A DNA stretch of 64,000 nt from Clostridium sp. (GTDB lineage: Bacteria; Bacillota; Clostridia; Oscillospirales; Acutalibacteraceae). This document shows positions 8,002-16,661 of the stretch, piece after piece; position 1 is the first letter of the stretch, and each line of letters starts with the position of its first letter. Under the pieces are notes generated by a model. It searched no databases, was not told the origin of the DNA, and was given only the letters and a program-made list of their open reading frames with translations. The stretch is from contig JAISSW010000010.1 in the NCBI GenBank assembly GCA_031272895.1, positions 1-64,000 of the forward strand, given 5' to 3'. The position numbers and the translations under genes are program-made.

Positions 8002-8691
8002 TCAGGTGTATTCCCTGTCGTCGCTTGCGCTTGCCGGTCCGTATAGGGAAATCTCCTCACCCAAGTAGGTTGGCTCCGGTTTGATTATGCAGTACGCCAC
8101 GTCCTTTGCCCTTGCCAAAAGCTCACGCCCGTTGTTATAAATAAAGTAGCCGTAGTCGCGCGGGTCGCTTGCCACGCCATCGGCGTCCAAGCCCAAGGAG
8201 CGAGCTATATAGATTGCCCGCGAAAGGTGAAAGCGCTGCGTGATTATGAGGACTCTCTTTGCCCCAAAAACCTCCCGCGCGCGGTACATGGATTCATAGG
8301 TGGAAAAGCCTGCGTGGTCAAGGAAAATATCGTCAGGGTCAATGCCCTGCTCTACGCAATAGCGCTTCATGGCGTTGACCTCGTCGTGGTTGTCGTAGCC
8401 ATGGTCGCCGGAGAGCAGCAGCACGGGAGCCGCCCCTTGCTTGTAGCATTCAATGCCGTATTTCACCCTGTCCTCCAGCATGGGGGAAAGCGTGGTGGGG
8501 CTGTAAATCTGCGCGCCAAGCACAAGTATGCAGTCATAACCGCCCTTTGGGTCCTCCAAGCCGAGAATGCCGTCCCTTGCGGAGGCGATTACCCCGACGT
8601 TAAGTCCGCAAAGCCCCGAAAGACCGACAACCCCCAAAAGAACACAAGCCCAAAATGCCTTTTTGACGAATAAGGCAGACTTACTTAACAT
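8002..8691 (-). CDS. YdcF/SanA-like DUF218 membrane-anchored protein
   Basis: This 229-residue protein has one N-terminal transmembrane segment followed by the DUF218 fold. The conserved pieces are 'ILVLGAQ', 'LLLSGD', 'DEVNAMKRY', 'STYESMYRA' and 'ITQRFHLSRA'. Family members such as SanA and YdcF affect envelope integrity, with no agreed biochemical activity. The start ATG overlaps the end of the ABC permease gene by 11 bases. I see no purine-rich ribosome site before it, so translation is probably coupled to the permease. Confidence 0.87.
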   Translation of the reverse strand: MLSKSALFVKKAFWACVLLGVVGLSGLCGLNVGVIASARDGILGLEDPKGGYDCILVLGAQIYSPTTLSPMLEDRVKYGIECYKQGAAPVLLLSGDHGYDNHDEVNAMKRYCVEQGIDPDDIFLDHAGFSTYESMYRAREVFGAKRVLIITQRFHLSRAIYIARSLGLDADGVASDPRDYGYFIYNNGRELLARAKDVAYCIIKPEPTYLGEEISLYGPASASDDREYT

Positions 8692-9523
8692 TTGTTTTTT
8701 TGTTCAGCATATATGCCGTGAAGTAAAGCAGCGCGGCGGAGCTGAGAAGCTGGAAGAGCATACCCGCAACACCAAAGCGCAGGCTCCAGCCCGTGGTGGG
8801 GGCGTAGTTGCTAAGCTCCTTGGGAATGTTCATTGCCTCGGGGATAAAGCCCGAATTATCCGGTATAAGGATAAATGAAAGCGGCGCGACGTTGGTCAGG
8901 TATGTAGCCAAAATATAGGTTGGAACAACAAACAGGAAAGAAAACGCAATCGCCCAAAACACGGAGTGGCTCTGGAAAGGCCTTGTATTTGCAAGGGTGA
9001 TTGAGAAGTAAACATCCGCAACAAAAACCAGCTCCTGCAGGAAGAACGAAAGCGCAACAAAGAACACCGCGCCAATCGTTGCGCCGGTGGTTGGCGCTTC
9101 AATAAAGGTAGCCAGCAGCTCCTTTATCATAATCAGTGTGTCGTTGGATTCAGCCTTGACGGCAATGTAATAGAACCCGCCGATGAAGGTTGCAAGCATA
9201 ACGAAATACGAGGAAACCATCCACACCACGCTGACAAGCGTCTTGGAGGCGAGCAGTGTGCCGCCCTTAACAGGCAGGGCGTGGCTCAGGTAGCCCTCCC
9301 GCCCGAAGAGCGAGCTGGCATAGTTGCGAATTACGCTGATGACGGTGATGAACACCAGCAAAAACGGCACAATCAGAATCAAAATGGCGGAAAAAACCTG
9401 GAGCCATTTTATACCGGCAAGCATTGCAATAACCAAAAGCCCCAAGGACACTATAGTTGCGGCATAGATGCCAACCATGCTGTGCGCGGTGGATTTTATT
9501 TCGTTTTTAATCAGTCGACCCAT
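8681..9523 (-). CDS. ABC transporter permease, ABC-2 type
   Basis: This 280-residue protein has about six hydrophobic segments arranged as in ABC-2 type export permeases, including a re-entrant N-terminal pair and long aromatic helices. It starts 15 bases after the ATPase gene, behind a GGGGAGGG site, and overlaps the YdcF-like gene. With the ATPase it forms a two-gene exporter of unknown substrate. The 'FGREGYLSHALPVKGGTLL' segment after the second helix resembles permeases of YtrB/BcrA-type systems. Confidence 0.83.
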   Translation of the reverse strand: MGRLIKNEIKSTAHSMVGIYAATIVSLGLLVIAMLAGIKWLQVFSAILILIVPFLLVFITVISVIRNYASSLFGREGYLSHALPVKGGTLLASKTLVSVVWMVSSYFVMLATFIGGFYYIAVKAESNDTLIMIKELLATFIEAPTTGATIGAVFFVALSFFLQELVFVADVYFSITLANTRPFQSHSVFWAIAFSFLFVVPTYILATYLTNVAPLSFILIPDNSGFIPEAMNIPKELSNYAPTTGWSLRFGVAGMLFQLLSSAALLYFTAYMLNKKTNVK

Positions 9524-9538
9524 TGTTTTACCCTCCCC

Positions 9539-10363
9539 TTATTCTTTGTTAAGGTCCTGAAGCAGCTTTTTGTAGGCTTCAGGGTCTGTTTTGCGCAGGA
9601 ATTCCAGCTGAGAGGAAAGCTGCCTTGCCGTTGCTTCCTGCTGCAGCACAGCCTGCTCCAGTTGATAGGGAATACCGTGCTTGCGGCAGTAGTATTCCTC
9701 AAGGCTCATGCCCTCCGCACGGATTTTCGCCACATTTTCGTCTGCAATCACGTTTCCGCCGCGAATCATCAGCGCATGGTCAAACACATTTTCAAGGTCG
9801 TGTATTTGGTGAGTGGAAATAAGCATGGCGCTGCCCTTGGGGCGGTTGCTTAAAATTGTTTGCTTAATCTCTAAGCGAGCCGCCGCGTCAACGCCGCCAA
9901 GCGGCTCGTCCATTATGTAAAGCCTTGCCTCACGGCACATTGTCAGGGCAAGCATCAGCTTTTCTTGCATACCCTTGCTCATGCTTTTAACCGGCATACC
10001 CGGCTTAAGGTTGAAGGTCTTAAGGAAGTCATAGGCCTTTTCACGGTTAAAGTCCTTGAACAGCGAGGCGATTGTTTCAATGGCGTCCTTGGCGGTCATC
10101 CAATTCGCAATGTAGCTGTGCTCCGGCAGGTAAGCCACAATAGCCTTGCTTTCCACGCCGACGGGCAGACCGTCAATGCGCACCTCGCCGCTGTAATCAT
10201 GGATAAGACCCGTAAGGATTTTTAGCAGGGAGGTTTTGCCGCAGCCGTTAGGACCAAGCAAGCCGATGATTTGCCCGTCCTCCAGGTCAAACGAAACGTC
10301 GTGCAGAACCACAGTTTTGCCGTAGGACTTATAAAGGTTCTTTACGGAAATAATGTTGGACAT
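9539..10363 (-). CDS. ABC transporter ATP-binding protein
   Basis: This 274-residue ATPase has Walker A 'GPNGCGKTS', signature 'SKGMQEK' and Walker B 'LYIMDEPLGGVD', followed by the H-loop in 'STHQIHD'. The variant signature is typical of YtrB/BcrA-like export ATPases. A C-terminal extension of about 60 residues looks like a coiled coil. It is the first gene of the leftward operon with the permease and the YdcF-like protein. The ATG at 10363 follows AGAGGA. No GntR-type regulator gene, which often accompanies such exporters, is adjacent. Confidence 0.92.
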   Translation of the reverse strand: MSNIISVKNLYKSYGKTVVLHDVSFDLEDGQIIGLLGPNGCGKTSLLKILTGLIHDYSGEVRIDGLPVGVESKAIVAYLPEHSYIANWMTAKDAIETIASLFKDFNREKAYDFLKTFNLKPGMPVKSMSKGMQEKLMLALTMCREARLYIMDEPLGGVDAAARLEIKQTILSNRPKGSAMLISTHQIHDLENVFDHALMIRGGNVIADENVAKIRAEGMSLEEYYCRKHGIPYQLEQAVLQQEATARQLSSQLEFLRKTDPEAYKKLLQDLNKE

Positions 10364-10400
10364 AGTCGATTCCTCTCATGTGCAGGTAGGATGTAGGATA

Positions 10401-10459
10401 ATTCTTTAGCCTAAGCAAGCTAACTAACGCATTATATCACTTTTTTCACAAAATGAAAA
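10401..10459 (-). promoter_or_regulatory. Promoter of the ABC exporter operon, with a small inverted repeat
   Basis: TTTTCA (10459-10454) and TATAAT (10436-10431) are 17 bases apart on the minus strand. Downstream of the -10, TTAGC and GCTAA form a 5-bp inverted repeat with an 8-base centre, which could be an operator. The promoter is moderately supported; the operator is a guess. Confidence 0.55.
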
Positions 10460-10509
10460 GGGGGTAGAGGGCATATTTTGTAAATCTTCTGTGAATAAAA
10501 AACGAAGCT

Positions 10510-12213
10510 TCAGCCAAACAGATTCTCTTCAAGCTCGTCCAAGGGGTCCGGCTCCGCGGCGGACGGAGGAGCTGAGTCGCCGTCAATATTAAATTTTACG
10601 GCGCGGCCGCAGACCTTTTCCAGCGCCGATTCCAAGCAGGCGCTGTTGATTGGCGTAGCCGCAAGCAGAGGCAGCGCCGGGTGAGCCGCTTGAATAAAGC
10701 AGGTTTTGCCCTCAATACGGGCGCTTGAACCCTTAAGCAAAGGAGCAAGGGCAGGATTGTTTTGTCCCACAAGCTCCAACACCTGCGGCCAAAAATCCTC
10801 CGGCGCCGTAAAGGCTGAGGGCTTTACTGCCGGCGCAGCAGCCTCCTGTTCGGCAGGACCCACCGGCTTTTCCGCAATCTCGTCGTCGTGGCTTTGCGCC
10901 TTTTCGTCGGCTGCGGTGTCGGCCGCTGGGGCAAGGCTATCAAGCTCTGCGCCGTCCTTTTCCGGCTCAACGGGCGGGCTTTCAATTGCCGCGGGGGTAT
11001 CGTTACCGTCGTCCTTTGCCGGTGGCTTGCTTGGTGTAAAGTCGGCGGGCTTTACAGCTCTCTTGCCCTGCGTGGGGGCGGAGGTCTTCGGCGCTGCCGG
11101 CGGGGCGCTTTCCTCTGCCTGTGTCAGCTTAATAAGCACCAGCTCCATAAGCAGGCGCTTGCCGCTGTCGTACTTCATGGCGTTCAGCGTCTGCTCCAGC
11201 TCACGGATTGCGCGGATTGAGGCGGGAAGCGGGAACAGCTCGCCCTGCCGCTTGATTTCGTCGTATTCGCCCTGGGTGCAAACCACCAAATCCCGCGCGT
11301 CCTTTAGGGTACCCGTCAGCATAAGGTGCCGGAAGTGGAACAACAGCTCGGAGCAAAGGCGTTCCATGTCGCACGCGCCGGAATAAAGCGTATGCAGCAG
11401 ACGCAGGGCGCCTGCGGTGTCCTTTGCCGCAATGCAGTCCGTTAAGGTAAAAAGGTATGAGCGGTCGGCCACACCGGCGGCGCGGCTCACCGTTTCCTCG
11501 TCTATTGTCGTTCCCGCCCCTGTGCCGTCCGCGGCGGAGATTGCGCTATCCAACAAGGAAAGGGCGTCGCGCAGGGCGCCGTCGGCAATCCTTGCAATCA
11601 GCAGCGCGGCCTCTTGGGTAAGCGAAACCTTTTCCGCGGCGGCGACCTCATGCAGTCTTGCGGCAATTTCCTCCGGCAGTATGCGGCGGAAATCAAAGCG
11701 CTGGCAGCGGGAAAGTATTGTTGCGGGGATTTTGTGTACCTCTGTTGTTGCAAGAATGAAGATGACGTGCTCCGGCGGTTCCTCGAGCAGCTTAAGAAAG
11801 GCGTTGAAGGCACCGATTGACAGCATATGCACCTCGTCGATTATGTAAACACGGTGCTTTGCCCTTACCGGCGGGAAATCCGCCTCTTCCTTTAGCTCGC
11901 GGATATTGTCAACGCCGTTGTTGCTTGCCGCGTCAATCTCCGCAACATCCAAAATCGTGCCGTCAAGTATTCCCCTGCAGCAATCGCATTCGTTGCAGGG
12001 GTCGCCGTTAGGCAGAGGATTTTCGCAGTTAACAGCGCGGGACAGTATTTTTGCGCAGCTTGTTTTGCCGGTGCCTCGGCTGCCGGTGAACAGGTACGCG
12101 TGCGCCAAACGACCGCCCGTCAGCTCGGCGCTCAAGGCGTCGGTGACGTGCTTTTGCCCGGCAAGTTCCGCAAAGCGCTGCGGTCTGTATTGGCGGTAAA
12201 GAACCCTATACAC
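10510..12213 (-). CDS. dnaX: DNA polymerase III gamma/tau subunit
   Basis: This 567-residue clamp-loader ATPase has Walker A 'GSRGTGKTS', the zinc-binding Cys group around 'CENPLPNGDPCNECDCC', Walker B 'IIDEVHML' and sensor 'ATTEVHKIPATILSRCQRF'. AAA+ and collar domains occupy about residues 1-370. A Pro/Ala/Glu-rich linker and a tau-like C-terminal domain follow. The start is GTG at 12213 with GGAG upstream. The ybaB and recR genes that usually follow dnaX are absent; an ABC exporter lies there instead. No frameshift signal for a separate gamma form was recognised. Confidence 0.96.
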   Translation of the reverse strand: MYRVLYRQYRPQRFAELAGQKHVTDALSAELTGGRLAHAYLFTGSRGTGKTSCAKILSRAVNCENPLPNGDPCNECDCCRGILDGTILDVAEIDAASNNGVDNIRELKEEADFPPVRAKHRVYIIDEVHMLSIGAFNAFLKLLEEPPEHVIFILATTEVHKIPATILSRCQRFDFRRILPEEIAARLHEVAAAEKVSLTQEAALLIARIADGALRDALSLLDSAISAADGTGAGTTIDEETVSRAAGVADRSYLFTLTDCIAAKDTAGALRLLHTLYSGACDMERLCSELLFHFRHLMLTGTLKDARDLVVCTQGEYDEIKRQGELFPLPASIRAIRELEQTLNAMKYDSGKRLLMELVLIKLTQAEESAPPAAPKTSAPTQGKRAVKPADFTPSKPPAKDDGNDTPAAIESPPVEPEKDGAELDSLAPAADTAADEKAQSHDDEIAEKPVGPAEQEAAAPAVKPSAFTAPEDFWPQVLELVGQNNPALAPLLKGSSARIEGKTCFIQAAHPALPLLAATPINSACLESALEKVCGRAVKFNIDGDSAPPSAAEPDPLDELEENLFG

Positions 12214-12249
12214 GTTATTCGCTCCAAAATGACAGTGATATTAAGCTTA

Positions 12250-12278
12250 ATTATACATGATTTTTAAGCCAAAAGCAA
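12250..12278 (-). promoter_or_regulatory. dnaX promoter
   Basis: TTGCTT (12278-12273) and TATAAT (12255-12250) are 17 bases apart on the minus strand, 37 bases before the dnaX GTG. Confidence 0.7.
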
Positions 12279-12287
12279 CACGGCGGG

Positions 12288-12316
12288 TATACAAATCCGT
12301 TTTTTTTTGCTATACT
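12288..12316 (+). promoter_or_regulatory. smpB promoter
   Basis: TATACA and TATACT are separated by 17 bases, about 55 bases before the smpB start. It is back to back with the dnaX promoter. Confidence 0.55.
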
Positions 12317-12371
12317 ATTAACCTAACGGCGGCTTGCCGTTGCGTTCAAACAAATAAGGGAGGAAAAGGAC

Positions 12372-12824
12372 TTGCCGCAGAACACCCCGTTAATACAAAA
12401 CCGCAAGGCATACCACGAGTTTTTTGTGCTTGAGTCAATCGAGTGCGGGATTGAGCTGCGCGGCACGGAGGTGAAAAGCCTGCGCCAGGGCAGGGCAAAC
12501 CTTAAGGACGCCTGGTGCTCCGTGGACAGAGAGGTGTATGTTAAGGGTATGCACATAAGCCCATACGAGCAGGGCAACCGTTTCAATACGGACCCGCTGC
12601 GCCCGCGCCGCCTGCTTCTGCACAGGCGCGAGATTAACCGCCTTGCGCTGGAGATAAAAAGGCAGGGCCTAACGCTGATTCCCTTGCGGCTTTATTTTAA
12701 GAAAGGCAGGGCAAAGATAGAGCTTGGGCTGTGCAAGGGTAAAAAGCTGCACGACAAGCGAGCCGTCGCCGCGGAAAAAGGAGCGAAAAGGGAGATGGAG
12801 AGAGCGGTTAAAAGCGCGCTTTAG
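12372..12824 (+). CDS. smpB: SsrA-binding protein
   Basis: SmpB binds tmRNA and brings it to stalled ribosomes for trans-translation. The 150-residue protein has the full OB-fold, with 'NRKAYHEFFVLESIECGIEL', 'GTEVKSLR' and the basic C-terminal tail ending 'KREMERAVKSAL'. It starts with TTG at 12372 behind GGGAGG. The tmRNA gene itself, which sometimes follows smpB, was not found in this window. Confidence 0.96.
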   Translation: MPQNTPLIQNRKAYHEFFVLESIECGIELRGTEVKSLRQGRANLKDAWCSVDREVYVKGMHISPYEQGNRFNTDPLRPRRLLLHRREINRLALEIKRQGLTLIPLRLYFKKGRAKIELGLCKGKKLHDKRAVAAEKGAKREMERAVKSAL

Positions 12825-12857
12825 CGTAACGCTTTGCAAATAGAGAAAAACACACAC

Positions 12858-12886
12858 TTTACAAAACAGGAAAAATCCGCTATACT
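12858..12886 (+). promoter_or_regulatory. Promoter upstream of the small membrane protein gene
   Basis: TTTACA and TATACT are separated by 17 bases, starting 34 bases after the smpB stop codon. Confidence 0.7.
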
Positions 12887-12932
12887 AAAGCGCGGCAAGG
12901 ACTTTATTTTTTTCGGCGTTGGAGGAAAGGAT

Positions 12933-13400
12933 ATGGAGTACACAATAGAAAGGGCGGACAGCACCGTGCCGGAGCTGCAGGAGGAAAAACAACGGCTCAG
13001 TGGCAAGGCGTTGTGGTATGCCGTGTTGGCGTATGTGGGGCCGCTTTGGCTGCTCGGTATGTTTGATAGGGGGCTGAAGCACAAAAAGGAGCTGCGTTTC
13101 CATGTGGGGCAGGGTATGATTCTGACAGCCGCGTGGCTTGCGGTGTTTTGCATTGTGGGCTTGGGCGGTGCCGGGCTTGGGCTGCTTATTGCGAAGCTCA
13201 CGGGCATTTCCTTTGAGGACGGATTTAAGTTTGCGGCGGACGCCTACTTTTTCCCGGCGGTTTGGGCGGTGCTGCTGGAGCTTACCCTTTTGGTGCTGGC
13301 GGTTATTTTGTTTGTGCTTACCGTTAAGGGTATAATCAGCGCGGCAAAAGGAAAAAATGTTAAGCTGCCCATAATCGGCAAGTTTGCTTTTTATAAGTAA
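12933..13400 (+). CDS. Small integral membrane protein, Tic20/DUF4870-like
   Basis: This 155-residue protein has three or four hydrophobic segments. The stretch with 'YVGPLWLLGMF' followed by 'KELRFHVGQGMIL' resembles the DUF4870/Tic20-like family, where a basic-aromatic 'RFHxxQG' loop sits between helices. The function of bacterial members is unknown. The track start at 12834 lies upstream of the likely promoter; the ATG at 12933 directly follows GGAGGAAAGG and is preferred. The EamA transporter gene follows after 19 bases. Confidence 0.65.
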   Translation: MEYTIERADSTVPELQEEKQRLSGKALWYAVLAYVGPLWLLGMFDRGLKHKKELRFHVGQGMILTAAWLAVFCIVGLGGAGLGLLIAKLTGISFEDGFKFAADAYFFPAVWAVLLELTLLVLAVILFVLTVKGIISAAKGKNVKLPIIGKFAFYK

Positions 13401-13419
13401 GGAACGGGAAGACCGGCTA

Positions 13420-14346
13420 ATGACTGAGGAACAGCGGATAAAGCGCATACGCGCAGCCTCAACAGGGTGCTTGTTTTTAACGGCACTGATTTGGGGCTTT
13501 GCTTTCGTTGCCCAAATGAGCGGCACAAGCACCATGGGAGCGCTCACCTTTAACGGGGTGCGCTTTGTTTTGGGCGCCCTTGCGCTTATACCCGTCACAC
13601 TGCTGTTTGAAAAAGGCAAAAGCGACAAAAAGGAACGCCGCGACACCTTGCTCTACGGCGCGGCGGCGGGCACGGTGCTTTGCCTTGCCGCAAACCTGCA
13701 GCAGTTTGGTATTGACCTTACCCACTCGCCGGCGCGGGCGGGCTTTATTACCGGGCTGTATATGATTGTCGTCCCCGTGGCGGGCATCTTCCTTAAAAGG
13801 AAAACGACGGTCTTTACCTGGATTGGGGCGCTGTTTGCTCTGTGCGGGCTCTACGTCCTTAGCACGGGCGAGAGCGGCGGCTCGGTCAGCAAGGCGGACA
13901 TGACCAAGGGACAGCTTTTTTTGTTGGCGGGGGTTGTTTTTTGGGCGGCGCACATTCTTGTTGTGGACGGCGCCGGGGGAAAGGTGCGCCCGCTTAGGTT
14001 CTCCATGGCGCAGTTTTGGGTTTGCGCAATCGAAAGCCTTGCCGTCGCAGCCTTCACGGAGGACATAAGCGTGGAGGGCATAATGGGCGGCGCGCTGCCA
14101 ATCCTTTATTGCGGGCTGCTGAGCGTTGGGGTGGCATATACGCTCCAGGTGGTGGGGCAGCGCCATGTTGAGCCGGCGCGTGCCTCGGTTATATTCTCAA
14201 TGGAAACTTTATTTTCCGCGCTCGGAGAGATACTGCTGCTGCACAAATTCCTGCCGCCGGTCGGTTATATCGGCTGTGCGCTGATTTTTGCCGGCATAAT
14301 TTTCGCCCAGCTTAAGCCAAGGCAAAAAGCCGCAAAAAACTTTTGA
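13420..14346 (+). CDS. EamA/DMT-family transporter
   Basis: This 308-residue protein has about ten transmembrane helices in two EamA repeats. Typical motifs are 'LTALIWGFAFVAQ' at the start of repeat one, 'FNGVRFVLGALALIP', and 'ARASVIFSMETLFSALGEI' near the end of repeat two. Such drug/metabolite transporters export amino acids or other small metabolites; the substrate is unknown. The ATG at 13420 is preferred over the track's TTG at 13384, which overlaps the upstream gene, although only a weak GGGAAG site precedes it. Confidence 0.88.
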   Translation: MTEEQRIKRIRAASTGCLFLTALIWGFAFVAQMSGTSTMGALTFNGVRFVLGALALIPVTLLFEKGKSDKKERRDTLLYGAAAGTVLCLAANLQQFGIDLTHSPARAGFITGLYMIVVPVAGIFLKRKTTVFTWIGALFALCGLYVLSTGESGGSVSKADMTKGQLFLLAGVVFWAAHILVVDGAGGKVRPLRFSMAQFWVCAIESLAVAAFTEDISVEGIMGGALPILYCGLLSVGVAYTLQVVGQRHVEPARASVIFSMETLFSALGEILLLHKFLPPVGYIGCALIFAGIIFAQLKPRQKAAKNF

Positions 14347-14353
14347 AAACCCC

Positions 14354-14382
14354 TTGACAAGCGAGTAGTTTTGCAGTATAAT
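14354..14382 (+). promoter_or_regulatory. Consensus promoter of the ribosomal S10-spc-alpha operon
   Basis: TTGACA and TATAAT are exact and 17 bases apart, 8 bases after the EamA stop codon. No second strong promoter is obvious before rplQ, so it may drive about 15 kb of ribosomal genes. Confidence 0.9.
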
Positions 14383-14389
14383 AATGCGG

Positions 14390-14667
14390 TTGCTGTGTAA
14401 AACGGCAAGCATGGCGTTGACGCGGGAGATGGCCGCGCCGGGTTCGCAGTCCGGCAGCGGGAAACTCACGCCGAGCAATGTCCGATTCAAAAACCGGGCG
14501 AACAGACTGCGGAAACAGCGGGGACAGGCTATGCCTGCCGGTCGTTGTGACCTTAAGCAGTCCTGCGAAACGCCGGGGCAATTCTCGGTATTTTTTACCG
14601 GAAACGAGATGGATGCCCGGCACTGTAGCAAGTAAGCGCTCCGCCCAAGAAATTCAGGAGGCAAGCA
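14390..14667 (+). promoter_or_regulatory. Structured 5' leader of the S10 operon
   Basis: About 280 bases separate the promoter from rpsJ and hold no convincing gene. Several stems can be drawn: GCCGG/CCGGC at 14437-14455, CAGGC/GCCTG at 14525-14537, and a long hairpin at 14572-14621 (GCCGG-GCA with TGCCCGGC, enclosing TCTCG/CGAGA). A structured leader of this size suggests autoregulation by a ribosomal protein, as L4 does for the S10 operon in other bacteria. The ligand here is not known. Confidence 0.6.
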
Positions 14668-14973
14668 ATGGCAAACAAAGTCAGAATCCGCTTAAAGGGC
14701 TATGACCACAATGTTGTGGATAAGGCCGCTGAGCAAATCGTCGAGGCCGCAAAGCGCGGCAACGCACAGGTGGCGGGACCGGTTCCCCTGCCCACGGAGA
14801 AGGAAATCGTCACAATCCTCCGCGCAGTCCACAAATATAAGGACAGCCGTGAGCAGTTTGAGCAGCGCACACACAAGCGCCTGATTGACGTTATCGCTCC
14901 CAGTCAAAAGACCGTTGAGGCACTGACCAATCTTCAGCTGCCCGCCGGCGTGGAAATCGAAATCAAGCTCTAA
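14668..14973 (+). CDS. rpsJ: Ribosomal protein S10
   Basis: The 101-residue S10 protein of the 30S head (also NusE in antitermination) is recognised by '[19 protein letters not shown]', 'GPVPLPTE' and 'THKRLIDVI'. It is the first gene of the ribosomal super-operon and has an AGGAGG site. A structured 104-base spacer separates it from rplC. No rpsL, rpsG, fusA or tuf lies directly upstream; a metabolite transporter gene does. Confidence 0.98.
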   Translation: MANKVRIRLKGYDHNVVDKAAEQIVEAAKRGNAQVAGPVPLPTEKEIVTILRAVHKYKDSREQFEQRTHKRLIDVIAPSQKTVEALTNLQLPAGVEIEIKL

Positions 14974-14985
14974 GGAGCCTTGATA

Positions 14986-15053
14986 GGGGAGGAATCCCCA
15001 AGCATTCATCGGCGCCCGCAAGGACGAAATGCTCAAGTTGGGCACAGCCCAAC
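14986..15053 (+). promoter_or_regulatory. Three-hairpin element in the rpsJ-rplC spacer
   Basis: Three hairpins occur in a row: GGGGA-GGAA-TCCCC (14986-14999, a GNRA-type loop), AGCATT..TCG/CGA..AATGCT (15001-15033) and GTTGGGC-ACA-GCCCAAC (15037-15053). The rplC ribosome site follows directly. No T-run follows any of them, so they look like RNA structure or processing signals and not terminators. Confidence 0.6.
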
Positions 15054-15077
15054 CAATAAGCAAGGAGGAAAACCCGA

Positions 15078-15728
15078 ATGGCAAAAGGCATCATCGGAAA
15101 GAAAATCGGCATGACGCAGATTTTCGACCCAAGCGGCAAGGTTGTTCCTGTTACGGTCATCGAAGCAGGTCCATGCCCTGTCGTGCAGGTCAAAACACTG
15201 GAAAACGACGGCTACGAGGCAGTGCAGCTCGGCTTTGGCTACAAAAAGCCCGCACGCACAACAAAGCCCCTCAAGGGACACTTCGACAAGGCGAACACTT
15301 CGCCGGCGCAAGCCCTGCGTGAATTCCGTATTAACGGCAGCGCGGATTGGCTGCCCGAAGCAGGAAAGCCCGTCAAGGCGGACGCGTTCGCGCAAGGCGA
15401 ATATGTGGACGTGGTAGGCACAAGCAAGGGCAAGGGTACTGCCGGCGCAATCAAACGCTGGAACTTCAGCCGCCTTAAGGAATCCCACGGCACAGGACCT
15501 GTTGCGCGCCACGCCGGCTCGCTGGGCGCTTGCTCAGACCCCTCGCGCGTGTTCAAGGGCAAAAAGCTTGCAGGACACCTTGGCCACGAGCGTGTCACTA
15601 TCCAAAACCTTACCGTTGTAAAGGTTGACGCAGAGCACAACCTGATTGCAATCAAGGGCGCGGTGCCCGGACCAAAGGGCGGCGTTGTGCTTATCCGCTC
15701 AGCCGTCAAGAAAGGAGGCGCTAAATAA
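15078..15728 (+). CDS. rplC: Ribosomal protein L3
   Basis: The 216-residue L3, an early assembly protein of the 50S subunit, begins '[16 protein letters not shown]'. Its long loop carries '[14 protein letters not shown]', '[20 protein letters not shown]' and 'GKKLAGHLG'. An AGGAGG site precedes the ATG. Its stop codon overlaps the rplD start by one base (TAATG). Confidence 0.98.
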   Translation: MAKGIIGKKIGMTQIFDPSGKVVPVTVIEAGPCPVVQVKTLENDGYEAVQLGFGYKKPARTTKPLKGHFDKANTSPAQALREFRINGSADWLPEAGKPVKADAFAQGEYVDVVGTSKGKGTAGAIKRWNFSRLKESHGTGPVARHAGSLGACSDPSRVFKGKKLAGHLGHERVTIQNLTVVKVDAEHNLIAIKGAVPGPKGGVVLIRSAVKKGGAK

Positions 15729-16351
15729 TGCCAAGCGTAAAAGTCCTTAATCAGGCGGGCAAAGAGGTTGGAGAAATCGAGCTTAACGACGCAGTTTTCG
15801 GCATTGAGCCAAGCGTCCCCGCAATGCACCTTTGCGTGCTTGCTTATTTAGCAAACCGCAGGCAGGGCACACAGTCCACACTCACCCGCGCGGAGGTAAG
15901 CGGCGGCGGCAAAAAGCCGTGGCGCCAAAAGGGTACAGGCCGCGCACGTCAGGGCAGCACCCGCTCCCCGCAGTGGAAGCACGGCGGTATTGCCCACGGA
16001 CCCAAGCCGCGCAAATATAAGCTGGACGTTAACAAAAAGGTTCGTCAACTTGCAATCCGCAGCGCGCTTTCAAGCAAGGTAGCCTCCGAAGACTTCGTTG
16101 TTCTTGACGAGCTTAAGCTGGAAGAAATTAAGACCAAGGAAATCGCAAAGGTTATCGAAGCAATCGACGCGGGCAAAAAAGTGCTGTTCGTCCTTGCGGA
16201 CAACGACAACAAAATCTACCGCTCCGCACGCAATATCCCCGGCACCAACGTCGACGCGGTCATAGGCATTAACGTCTACGATATCCTTAACGCCGACACG
16301 GTCGTTGCGGTTAAGAGCGCTGTTGAAAAGCTTGAGGAGGTGTACGCATGA
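15728..16351 (+). CDS. rplD: Ribosomal protein L4
   Basis: This 207-residue L4 contains the exit-tunnel loop motifs 'RAEVSGGGKKPWRQKGTGRA' and 'RSPQWKHGGIAHGPKPRKY'. In several bacteria L4 represses its own operon by binding the leader RNA, so it is the natural candidate ligand for the long leader upstream of rpsJ. Overlaps of one base with rplC and four with rplW indicate translational coupling. Confidence 0.98.
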   Translation: MPSVKVLNQAGKEVGEIELNDAVFGIEPSVPAMHLCVLAYLANRRQGTQSTLTRAEVSGGGKKPWRQKGTGRARQGSTRSPQWKHGGIAHGPKPRKYKLDVNKKVRQLAIRSALSSKVASEDFVVLDELKLEEIKTKEIAKVIEAIDAGKKVLFVLADNDNKIYRSARNIPGTNVDAVIGINVYDILNADTVVAVKSAVEKLEEVYA

Positions 16352-16644
16352 GTACGTTTGCACAGGACGTAATCCTGCGTCCCATTATTACAGAGGCGTC
16401 CATGGACGGCATTGCGCAGAAGAAATACACCTTTGCGGTCGCCAAGGACGCGAACAAGGTCGAAATCGCCAAGGCGGTTGAAGAGCTGTTCAAGGTGGAG
16501 GTCGCCAAGGTCAACACCCTGCGCGTCAGCGGTAAGCTGCGCCGCTACGGTAAGTACCAGGGCTACAAGCCTTCATGGAAGAAAGCAATAGTCACGCTCA
16601 CGGAGGGCTCAGGCACAATTGAGTTCTTTGAGGGCATGGTGTAA
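16348..16644 (+). CDS. rplW: Ribosomal protein L23
   Basis: This 98-residue protein at the peptide exit site (docking point for SRP and trigger factor) shows 'DVILRPIITEASM', 'KKYTFAVAKDANK' and 'KLRRYGKYQGYKPSWKKAIV'. It starts in an ATGA overlap with rplD. Confidence 0.97.
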   Translation: MSTFAQDVILRPIITEASMDGIAQKKYTFAVAKDANKVEIAKAVEELFKVEVAKVNTLRVSGKLRRYGKYQGYKPSWKKAIVTLTEGSGTIEFFEGMV

Positions 16645-16661
16645 AGGAGGGAGCTTAACAA

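Noticed and set aside
10490-10520. Terminator after dnaX
   Set aside because: GAAGCTTC followed by TTTTTT is a palindrome with no room for a loop, so a functional hairpin is doubtful.
13477-14166. 229-codon minus-strand ORF opposite the EamA gene
   Set aside because: Its composition is that of an antisense frame; the plus strand encodes a typical transporter.
14383-14667. tmRNA or other named RNA in the S10 leader
   Set aside because: No tRNA-like ends or tag-peptide frame are visible; the region is better read as the 5' leader of rpsJ.
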